Assembly: GCF_002860865.1 (NCBI RefSeq)
Contig: NZ_PKIE01000007.1
Location: forward strand, 1-64,000
Source: Streptococcus mitis
GTDB taxonomy: Bacteria; Bacillota; Bacilli; Lactobacillales; Streptococcaceae
Direction of reading: 5' to 3'
Length of the DNA: 64,000 bases
The first letter of the stretch is position 1. The number at the start of each line of letters is the position of its first letter. The notes beneath the pieces were generated by a model, which saw only the letters and a program-made list of their open reading frames with translations, searched no databases and was not told the origin of the DNA. Below are positions 1 to 6,492 of this stretch, piece after piece. The position numbers were made by a program, and so were the translations under genes.

Positions 1-43
1 CTCTGAATACTATTATTCAAGTGGGCTTTTATTTGTTTTATCA
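1..43 (-). CDS. Start of an unidentified gene, cut by the window edge
   Basis: Reading leftward from position 43 there are 14 codons (MIKQIKAHLNNSIQ) preceded by a textbook ribosome binding site, TAAGGAGGG, about 7 nt upstream of the ATG. The rest lies outside the window. The peptide is too short to assign a family. The strong Shine-Dalgarno makes a real gene start likely. Confidence 0.5.
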
Positions 44-90
44 TGGGAAATCCCTCCTTAACTATAAGTTTATCACATAAAAAAGAAACC

Positions 91-110
91 CAAATACAGA
101 ATTGTATTTG
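91..110 (-). terminator. Hairpin upstream of the partial gene, possible terminator
   Basis: An 8-bp perfect stem (CAAATACA / TGTATTTG, loop GAAT) is followed on the minus strand by GGG and a T-rich run. It could end a minus-strand transcript entering from the right. Apart from this hairpin I see nothing gene-like between 44 and 350. Confidence 0.35.
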
Positions 111-350
111 AATTTCTTAACTTAATGACATTGACCCGTCAAACTCCTTTTTTCTTTTTCTCATATCATGATTTATCTTTTTAGGATTAGTTCCTATCAT
201 ATTACCAAGAATAGTTAACTTTATTCATTATATCATAATTTAAAAACTATAAATACTTCTATTATCTAATTTCTTAAAATAAAAAATTCAAATAACTCTT
301 AAAACTGAATTCCAATAATGAGACAAAATTATTCACACAATAAATAAAAT

Positions 351-878
351 TCAAGAACAAAAAATTGATGAAGGAAACGGTAAAGGATTCTGACTTTCTA
401 GCTGTAAAGCTTCGACTCTTTCCTCTAACTCTTTTAGGTAAGCTACCTCAGTACGTAAGCGTTCATTCTCCTCCTTAAATCGTTCTAATTCTGTCATTTC
501 TTCACAAGTTTTCTTCTGTTTACGTCCCATTTTAGCTAACCTTCCTCTTGTTTTCTCAGCAATAGTATACCTGTTTTTCCTGTATTGTGCCAGCCAATTT
601 GGAAGCATTCCTTGGTTTGGGAGGGCATAATCAAGACTAACACTTCCTTGCGAACGACCTTCAAGAAGAACTTTATCAATCATTTTTTGTTTTAATTCTG
701 GAGAATAATCGCGATTCTGCCCTTTCTTGACAATTTCAATCCCATAACGATCAAAACAAACTAAACATGTATGTTAGTTTAGAAATACCTACTCCAAATA
801 TAGTTGAAAGTTGCTTTAAGCTGATTCCTTGTTTTTTAGTTCATGGATTTGAACTTTCTCTTCATAATTCAATTTCAT
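351..878 (-). pseudogene. Decayed IS3-family (IS150-like) transposase OrfA
   Basis: The longest open piece (351-683) has a basic helix-turn-helix-like centre and a C-terminal coiled coil ([18 protein letters not shown] heptads), as in OrfA of IS150-group elements. Upstream the same protein continues in other frames. An N-terminal piece begins MKLNYEEKVQIHE at 878 and breaks at a poly-A tract (832-837) that appears one A short. A second break near 765 separates the pieces reading LSTIFGVGIS and [15 protein letters not shown]. The C-terminus is short and no OrfB with a DDE catalytic domain follows. I read this as a dead left-end remnant, not a functional element. Confidence 0.75.
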
Positions 879-910
879 AATAAAACGCACAATATCAAGT
901 TTTTTTGTAC

Positions 911-960
911 TGACCCCAAAAAGTTAGACAGAAAAAATCTAACTTTTGGGGTGCAGTTCA
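911..960. repeat. Terminal inverted-repeat region of the IS remnant
   Basis: CCCCAAAAAGTTAGA (914-928) and TCTAACTTTTGGGG (938-951) form a near-perfect inverted repeat just outside the decayed OrfA start. Ends of the type TGACCCCAAAAAGTTAGAC are typical of IS150-group IS3 elements. The palindromic arrangement suggests either a structured IS end or two abutted ends. Confidence 0.6.
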
Positions 961-1016
961 TTTCAACACCTGATACTATGCGCTTTTCTGACTTTAAATA
1001 CTTTTTAACCAGTCTC

Positions 1017-2195
1017 TCATTTAAAATAATCTCGTCTGATATAAATTAAAATAGCTTCTATCATCAGACAAATTGCTGATAGCCAAAAACTGATGCTAAT
1101 ACCAAAATTTTCAGTAATATAGCTCATTAGCAAAACAAATACTGAAAATGCTAGTGTCGAAATCACTTCAAGAACGGAATAGACATTAACCAAGTTATTT
1201 TCCTCTACTGTTTCCTGAAGAAATACACTTTCAGGAACTTCTTTTAGTTGCGATAACATACCGACTAAAGCTGAAAATACTAAAAACATCTGTGCATTTG
1301 GAAAATATAGAATAGTCAGTGTCACTATTGCCATGGCTACAAGAGAAAAAAGAATACTTTCCCATTTAGCAGCGAGGAACTTTTCAGATAGCCTAAAAGC
1401 AATTAAGCCACTAATTATAATACCAATAGAGTATGCTGTATTAGAATATCCCCAGTAACTTTCCGTTTCATTTAATAACTCAGTTACAAAGACAAGTATG
1501 ATAGACGAAACCCAAATCGTATTTGAAAAAATTTCCAATAAATTTGCTGATACAAAAAGTCTTAATCTAGGATCTCTAGCAACTAACTTCCAACCTTTGA
1601 GCAAAATTTCAAGATTAGTTTCTGACTCTAACACCTCCACTTCAGCCTTAGGAAGAAATAACATCAGAAAGCTAGAAATTATATACAAGATTAAAATAAT
1701 AAACGTGGTAGGCAACAGCCCAATTGTTGCAAATAAGAGTCCACCTAACCCCCACCCTACCAATTGAACAGCTTCACCACTCATTGATAAGGCTGAATTA
1801 GCCTTACCCAAATCGGTCGCATAGCGTGGCACAATAGCATAGGAAACAGGTGCTGCAAAACCATCTAATATTGAAATTGCAACAACAAATAGATAGGTTA
1901 CCAAAGGCGCTACTGATTGCATTACGGTAAACATTCCTACCAGTATCGTTAATAATATAGTCTTTCCAAATTGGGATAAAGATAAAACCCTATTTAGTGC
2001 TAACCTTTTAGTAACTAAAGGAACTAAGAGACTCGCAACAAAAGAGGATATCCCTATTAAAATGGGAACTAGTGATGTGGCAATTACTGATTTTGAAATA
2101 ATGTATATGTTAGCAATGATGGTTACTCTAAAGAAAATATCTGCTAAATTTGCAAACAATTGAGATACTAACAATTTGATAAATGAATTAGACAT
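1017..2195 (-). CDS. MFS transporter in the Rgg/SHP locus
   Basis: A 392-residue integral membrane protein with about 12 predicted hydrophobic segments and a charged mid-protein loop (near residues 185-210), the layout of a major facilitator superfamily exporter. It has a good RBS (AGGAG) 7 nt before ATG 2195 and is the last gene of the leftward set rgg, peptide, ABC exporter, MFS. The 211-nt gap before it holds possible promoter elements, so it may have its own promoter as well as readthrough. The substrate is unknown. From position it may export, or protect the cell from, the product of the 27-codon peptide gene. That role is inference. Confidence 0.7.
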   Translation of the reverse strand: MSNSFIKLLVSQLFANLADIFFRVTIIANIYIISKSVIATSLVPILIGISSFVASLLVPLVTKRLALNRVLSLSQFGKTILLTILVGMFTVMQSVAPLVTYLFVVAISILDGFAAPVSYAIVPRYATDLGKANSALSMSGEAVQLVGWGLGGLLFATIGLLPTTFIILILYIISSFLMLFLPKAEVEVLESETNLEILLKGWKLVARDPRLRLFVSANLLEIFSNTIWVSSIILVFVTELLNETESYWGYSNTAYSIGIIISGLIAFRLSEKFLAAKWESILFSLVAMAIVTLTILYFPNAQMFLVFSALVGMLSQLKEVPESVFLQETVEENNLVNVYSVLEVISTLAFSVFVLLMSYITENFGISISFWLSAICLMIEAILIYIRRDYFK

Positions 2196-2406
2196 ATAGC
2201 GCTCCTATAACATAAAAATATTTAACTGATAAATGGTATAGTAGACTTTGTTTGATAACTATTTGACACAAGATTAGGTGGTCAGAAATTGAATTTTTAA
2301 CATTCCAACTTAGCCATAGTTTTTAGGTTTCACATCTTTAAATCAGCTAAAACAATCCATACTATAGCATATATATTATAGCCGACAAGATGCCGAACAA
2401 GTCTAT

Positions 2407-3984
2407 TTATTTTATTCTATATTTTCCCAAATCAATTACTTGATTATAAACCGTTTCTGAATCAATATGATGAGCAACTTCAATCAAAATGATAGGCAAC
2501 TGCAAAAGTAACTGGCGCACTTGATATGCATTGTCCTTGTCTAAGGATGATGTAACCTCATCCGCCAACACAATGTCTTTTTGTCGAAGCAGACAGCGAA
2601 CTAATTCAAGTCGTAAACGTTGTCCACCTGAAATGTTTTCTCCATTATTTATCAGTTGATAATCCAAGATATTGGTGATTTCATTCGTTAAGCCAACTTG
2701 TTCTAGGCAACAGAGTAATTCTTTATCTGAAATCTCCTGTCCTAATGTTAAATTTTCTCGGATTGTCCCATGTATGAAAAATGGATTCTGAGAGATATAA
2801 GCGACATTCCCTTGATAATGAGTAAATTCTCGACCTGATTTATCACGTACGATAATTCTACCACTATTCGGACTTATCTTTCCTGCTACCAACTGTAGGA
2901 GAGTTGACTTTCCGGTACCACTAGCTCCCTTTATTAAAACTTTACTTGGCTTAGTTAATCTAAGTGACAAATCATAAAAGAGCACTTGCTCTCCAACCTG
3001 TTTTGAAACGCCCTCCAAAACTAGCTCAGCTAAAGATTCGACTGTCGGATATGATGTTTCTAAACAAGATTCTTCCAATAATGAAAATATTTTTTCTTTC
3101 ACTGTTTGCGATCGCTGTATATCAGATATGCTATACATAATTCTTTGAATAGGTCCGCTAAGATTCATTGTAGCTATATACATAGAGACCAAACTAGCTG
3201 TTGTTAACTCTATACCGCTCTTTTGTAATAAAAGACCAAGTGCAAGAGGTAGTACCTGACTAAGGAATTCTAAAGGACCATTGAAAAAATAAACGACATT
3301 GCTAGTCCATTCATTTTTCCAACGAGCATTCTCGTAACACTCGTTGTTTTTTCTCATCTTAGCAAAGTTTTCTTTACTAGCGCCATAAAAATATATCGTA
3401 TCTGCTCCCTTAAAAAAATCTCCTACAGATAGATGAAAAGCTTTTTGCATTTCCGAAAAATTTGCACCACTTTTCATTAAACGATTATTCATTACCCATT
3501 GAGGTAATGGTCGAAGAAAAGAGAACACAATAAAAACAATACCAAGCCAAAAATTTTGCACCAAAATAAAAACAATCGTTGTACAAAGTATAAAAACTCT
3601 TCCAACTATCATATCCAGGGGTAAAAAGAAGCGATTATAGAGCAGTTCCATATCTTGTGTAACAATTGAAACTTTTTCATCATATACAACATTTTCTTTC
3701 AAAAATAGTTTCTTAATAAGCTGATCTTTTAACCGAATTTGCATATGACGCTGCAGATTATTACTGACAAAATTTGCTAGCAACATCGTGCTATAAAAAA
3801 ACAGGTGTAAACACAGGCCATATAAAACAAAGTATGAAATTGTACCAATTGTAAGTTGCTCTTCGCGAATATTCAATAGCTTATCCAATAACAATGGCTT
3901 TATTAGAGCCATCCCACTATTCAAAAGCACTCCTATTAAAAAATAGATAAAAATATTAGTTTTAATGTATTTTAGAAATTTCAT
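2407..3984 (-). CDS. ABC exporter, fused membrane and ATPase domains
   Basis: 525 residues. The N-terminal half carries about six membrane segments (ABC transporter type-1 fold). The C-terminal half is an ATPase with Walker A (GASGTGKST, near residue 354), Q-loop, signature ISGGQ and Walker B (IVLADEVTSSLD). There is no N-terminal C39 peptidase domain, so it would not itself cleave a double-glycine leader. It lies directly downstream of the 27-codon peptide gene, with a hairpin between them. This is the usual place for a peptide or small-molecule exporter or immunity transporter in Rgg-controlled loci. Confidence 0.75.
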   Translation of the reverse strand: MKFLKYIKTNIFIYFLIGVLLNSGMALIKPLLLDKLLNIREEQLTIGTISYFVLYGLCLHLFFYSTMLLANFVSNNLQRHMQIRLKDQLIKKLFLKENVVYDEKVSIVTQDMELLYNRFFLPLDMIVGRVFILCTTIVFILVQNFWLGIVFIVFSFLRPLPQWVMNNRLMKSGANFSEMQKAFHLSVGDFFKGADTIYFYGASKENFAKMRKNNECYENARWKNEWTSNVVYFFNGPLEFLSQVLPLALGLLLQKSGIELTTASLVSMYIATMNLSGPIQRIMYSISDIQRSQTVKEKIFSLLEESCLETSYPTVESLAELVLEGVSKQVGEQVLFYDLSLRLTKPSKVLIKGASGTGKSTLLQLVAGKISPNSGRIIVRDKSGREFTHYQGNVAYISQNPFFIHGTIRENLTLGQEISDKELLCCLEQVGLTNEITNILDYQLINNGENISGGQRLRLELVRCLLRQKDIVLADEVTSSLDKDNAYQVRQLLLQLPIILIEVAHHIDSETVYNQVIDLGKYRIK

Positions 3985-4021
3985 AAATAAGCCTATCTAA
4001 AAGAAAGCGAATAGATATAAA

Positions 4022-4066
4022 AGCCTCAGTCTAAAAGTTATAAACAAATTAACTCCAACTGAGACT
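4022..4066 (-). terminator. Hairpin between the small peptide gene and the ABC exporter
   Basis: AG-CTCAGT (minus strand) pairs with ACTGAG-CT across a loop that contains a second short stem (AGTTA/TAACT), followed by CTTTTAT. It sits between the peptide stop and the exporter start. It could act as a partial terminator, giving more peptide mRNA than exporter mRNA. Confidence 0.45.
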
Positions 4067-4104
4067 ATACAATAATTTAATTAACCTATATATGATGCTG
4101 TTTA

Positions 4105-4188
4105 TTAAGAGTGATTATTTTTACTATTGAAAAATAATTCTCCTGTTTCACTTTTCTTTCTTAAAATATATGGAGATAGAACTTGCAT
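4105..4188 (-). CDS. 27-residue peptide, candidate precursor or effector of the Rgg/SHP locus
   Basis: The peptide begins MQVLSPYILRKK and ends SKNNHS. It is hydrophilic, with basic and acidic residues in the middle (RKKSETGELFF) and no signal peptide. The RBS GAGG lies 8 nt before the ATG, in the context TGAGGTATTT that is also found before the SHP gene. A promoter with the same regulatory box as the SHP promoter lies about 105 nt upstream, and an exporter gene follows. I do not recognise the family. The PYILRKK..GELFF stretch loosely recalls the start of PqqD-like RiPP recognition domains, so it could be a truncated relic of one instead of a precursor. Confidence 0.55.
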   Translation of the reverse strand: MQVLSPYILRKKSETGELFFNSKNNHS

Positions 4189-4292
4189 ATTAAATACCTC
4201 AAAATTCATAATTATGGTGACAACTTCGAAAAATCCTATCGCTCAAATACAATGAACTGATAAAACAACCGTAATTGAAATTTCTAAAGACA

Positions 4293-4338
4293 ATTCTACC
4301 AAAATATTATTTCGAGATACTTCCTTTCCCATATCTGC
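4293..4338 (-). promoter_or_regulatory. Predicted Rgg-controlled promoter of the peptide-exporter operon
   Basis: On the minus strand GCAGATATGGGAA (4326-4338) is followed after exactly 27 nt by the -10 element TAGAAT (4293-4298). The box starts 3 nt after the rgg stop codon. The SHP promoter has the same box, with one mismatch, at the same 27-nt distance. A good -35 is lacking, as expected for an activator-dependent promoter. Confidence 0.6.
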
Positions 4339-4341
4339 GTA

Positions 4342-5205
4342 TTACTTTTTACTTGCTAAAATTTTTTCTAAGTGCCTTTCATAATTCTTTGCCAAATGGT
4401 TACTTCCCGCTAATTTCATTGCTCCAATACACTTCCTCATTTCAATAATTGCTTTACAATCCATCTCTTTTTTATAGCGATATAGATATTGGGCATACTG
4501 AAATACCAATCGCTCATAAATTTCAGTTTCAGTGAAAAAGCATTGGTTTAGTCGTTTTTCAAAATACAAAGCATCAAGAAATTTTCCTCTTTCAATACAT
4601 GTGATATACCCGTTCAATAGCATAGATGAAATCAGTCGTCTATTATTAGGAATTTCTTTATAAAAATCAGAACGTCTAGACATCTCTCTAGCCAAAAGCA
4701 TGAAGACATCGTGTTTTAGGACATCTAAAGTATTTGAAAAAATCAATAATTCATAGTATCCCCAATATTCAACACTAAAGAGATAGTCAGTTAAATAAGA
4801 TAAATCATCACCAGAATAATAAGCTTCTCCAGATAAATCTTGTAAACGAATTTTTAATAAAATAATGTTAAGCTTATGAAATTTCTCTTGTTTAGAATCT
4901 GACTCCATCTGAGAATAAAGTAGTTTTTTCAACCCATCAACATCATGATTTGATACAAAATGCCTAACCTTTGATAAGAGTTCGTTCAGTTCATCACGAT
5001 GAAAATCATGAACAGCATACATAAATTCATCAATAGGCATGTTAATTTCATCCAAAATAGCCATAAATTTTGAAATGGTTAAATCAGTCTCTCCCTTTTC
5101 AAAACGTGAGAGCTGTGATGTTGATATACCAGCTTTTTCGACATCTTTTAAGCGAAACCCTCTCGATTCTCGAAACTTTTTAAAAATTTCTCCAAATTTT
5201 TTCAT
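4342..5205 (-). CDS. rgg: Rgg/MutR-family transcriptional regulator
   Basis: 287 residues. It has an N-terminal XRE helix-turn-helix (residues 5-60, with LKDVEKAGISTSQLSRFEKGE) followed by an all-helical, TPR-like C-terminal domain, the size and layout of Rgg proteins. Rgg proteins bind imported short hydrophobic peptides in the cytoplasm and switch target promoters. It is divergent from the shp gene across 90 nt. Its start is supported by GGAGAG just before ATG 5205. The shared box lies only 21-33 nt upstream of its own start codon, so autoregulation is plausible. Confidence 0.88.
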   Translation of the reverse strand: MKKFGEIFKKFRESRGFRLKDVEKAGISTSQLSRFEKGETDLTISKFMAILDEINMPIDEFMYAVHDFHRDELNELLSKVRHFVSNHDVDGLKKLLYSQMESDSKQEKFHKLNIILLKIRLQDLSGEAYYSGDDLSYLTDYLFSVEYWGYYELLIFSNTLDVLKHDVFMLLAREMSRRSDFYKEIPNNRRLISSMLLNGYITCIERGKFLDALYFEKRLNQCFFTETEIYERLVFQYAQYLYRYKKEMDCKAIIEMRKCIGAMKLAGSNHLAKNYERHLEKILASKK

Positions 5206-5221
5206 AGCATCTCTCCAATAA

Positions 5222-5267
5222 GCATATATGGGAATAGTTTTTAATTTTTAATATTTTAGCATAAAAT
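5222..5267 (+). promoter_or_regulatory. Predicted Rgg-controlled shp promoter
   Basis: GCATATATGGGAA (5222-5234) precedes the -10 element TAAAAT (5262-5267) by 27 nt, matching the peptide-exporter promoter at 4293-4338. The -35 region is only T-rich. The short box is the only strong similarity apart from AATATTTT near the -10. Confidence 0.6.
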
Positions 5268-5295
5268 AGAAGAAAATAAAAGTGAGGTATTTCAC

Positions 5296-5367
5296 ATGAA
5301 AAAACAAAAACTATTGCCTTTATTATTCCTAATTTTAGGAGGAATTATGATTATCGTTGTTGGCTAG
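5296..5367 (+). CDS. shp: Short hydrophobic peptide (SHP) pheromone precursor
   Basis: A 23-residue peptide with a basic start (MKKQK), a hydrophobic core (LLPLLFLILG) and the C-terminus GGIMIIVVG. This is the pattern of SHP pheromones, which are exported, trimmed to the last 8-9 residues and re-imported by the Ami/Opp oligopeptide permease to act on Rgg. The end resembles S. thermophilus SHP1358 (EGIIVIVVG, from memory). The RBS GAGG lies about 8 nt before the ATG. It lies divergent to rgg. Unlike well-studied SHPs, it has no Asp or Glu just before the hydrophobic core of the mature peptide. Confidence 0.82.
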   Translation: MKKQKLLPLLFLILGGIMIIVVG

Positions 5368-5442
5368 TACTAAGAAGTTAGTTAGTAGAATACTTACATC
5401 TTCAATCGAAAAAGAGACTGGAGAAAAAAACTTAACGATAAG

Positions 5443-5489
5443 AAAAGCGCATAATATCAGGTATTGAAAAACTTGATACTATGCGTTTT
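5443..5489 (+). terminator. Hairpin downstream of shp, likely terminator
   Basis: AAAAGCGCATAATATCA (5443-5459) pairs with TGATACTATGCGTTTT (5474-5489) with one mismatch, ending in TTTTATT. A related sequence, ACCTGATACTATGCGCTTTT, is found at 968-987 beyond the other end of the locus. The stretch 5368-5564 contains nothing else that I can support. Confidence 0.5.
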
Positions 5490-5564
5490 ATTGTGAGAAG
5501 ATTTACTTTATTTTTTGCTGAAATTGGGTTTTTGCCTAAGCTCTATCAACATAATTGTTTTCTA

Positions 5565-5716
5565 ATACTCTTCGAAAATCAAATTCAAACCGCGTCAACG
5601 TCGCCTTGCCGTATATATGTGACTGACTTCGTCAGTCTTATCTGCAACCTCAAAACATTGTTTTGAGCAACCTGCGGCTAATTTCCTAGTTTGCTCTTTG
5701 ATTTTCATTGAGTATA
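5565..5716 (-). repeat. BOX element, type boxA-boxC (no boxB)
   Basis: Read on the minus strand it opens TATACTCAATGAAAATCAAA, continues through GCCGCAGGTTGCTCAAAAC to TTTTGAGGTTG (boxA), then CTGACGAAGTCAG and ACGGCAAGGCGACG, ending TTTTCGAAGAGTAT (boxC). These are the conserved parts of the BOX repeats of S. pneumoniae and S. mitis. The boxA end lies 2 nt from the glpF stop codon, so glpF mRNA would carry a BOX at its 3' end. Confidence 0.9.
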
Positions 5717-5718
5717 AA

Positions 5719-6423
5719 CTAGAAAAGCGAGAATACAAGCACGGCCAAGGCTGCACCGATAACAGGTCCCACAACAGGAATCCAGGCATAAGACCAGTCT
5801 CCGTCTCCCTTGTTTGAAATTGGAAGAAGGCTGTGTATGATACGAGGTCCAAGGTCACGGGCTGGGTTCAAGGCATAGCCTGTTGTTCCACCTAGTGATA
5901 GACCGATACCGACAATCAAGGTACCCACTGCAAAGGTTCCAATACCTGCCTGAAAATCGTAAAGACCCAAAGCAAAGATTGTTAATACCAATACAAAAGT
6001 TCCTAGGATTTCACTAATCAAGTTTGATACAGTATCTTTGATAGCTGGTCCTGTGCTGAAAGTAGCCAAAATATTTCCTGCATTTTCTTCTGCCTCATAA
6101 TGCGGCTTGAATTGCAACCAAACCAAAATCTGACCGAGCATAGCCCCTGCGAACTGGGCTAAGATATAAGGCAAAACGGAAGCCCAAGGTAAGTCACCTT
6201 TTAAAGCCACACCAATTGTCACAGCTGGATTTAAATGAGCTGGACTGAGCTTGCCAGATACAAAGACTGCAACCGCAACTGCAATCCCCCAACCCATGGT
6301 AATCACAATCCAACCTGCATTGTTGCTCTTGGTTTTTGGAAGAACTACACCTGCTACAACACCATTTCCTAGAAGAATCAGGATTAAAGTCCCTAGAAAT
6401 TCTCCAAATAATTCATTCATCAT
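5719..6423 (-). CDS. glpF: Glycerol uptake facilitator (aquaglyceroporin)
   Basis: 234 residues from ATG 6423. It has six membrane segments and two half-helices carrying the NPA motifs (HLNPAVT and ALNPARD), the hallmark of MIP channels. The NPARD form of the second motif fits a glycerol-conducting aquaglyceroporin. The start is chosen from GGAGA 7 nt upstream. A longer open frame extends to 6477 but runs through a GC-rich hairpin and is unlikely to be translated. It is the last gene of the leftward glpK-glpO-glpF cluster and supplies glycerol to GlpK. Confidence 0.92.
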   Translation of the reverse strand: MMNELFGEFLGTLILILLGNGVVAGVVLPKTKSNNAGWIVITMGWGIAVAVAVFVSGKLSPAHLNPAVTIGVALKGDLPWASVLPYILAQFAGAMLGQILVWLQFKPHYEAEENAGNILATFSTGPAIKDTVSNLISEILGTFVLVLTIFALGLYDFQAGIGTFAVGTLIVGIGLSLGGTTGYALNPARDLGPRIIHSLLPISNKGDGDWSYAWIPVVGPVIGAALAVLVFSLF

Positions 6424-6448
6424 CTTTCTGTCTCCATTAAAAAGAAGG

Positions 6449-6475
6449 GGCGGGCGGCAAGGAGTCCTGCCCGCC
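6449..6475 (-). terminator. GC-rich hairpin between glpO and glpF
   Basis: GGCGGGC (6449-6455) pairs with GCCCGCC (6469-6475), and the minus strand continues into CTTCTTTTT. It may attenuate transcription from glpO into glpF or protect the upstream mRNA. Confidence 0.55.
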
Positions 6476-6492
6476 ACCTCTTTTATTTTTTC

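Noticed and set aside
5595-5858. 87-codon leftward open frame over the BOX element and glpF end
   Set aside because: It is made of BOX repeat and glpF in another frame.
6424-6477. N-terminal extension of GlpF
   Set aside because: It is encoded by a GC-rich hairpin, and a proper Shine-Dalgarno precedes ATG 6423.
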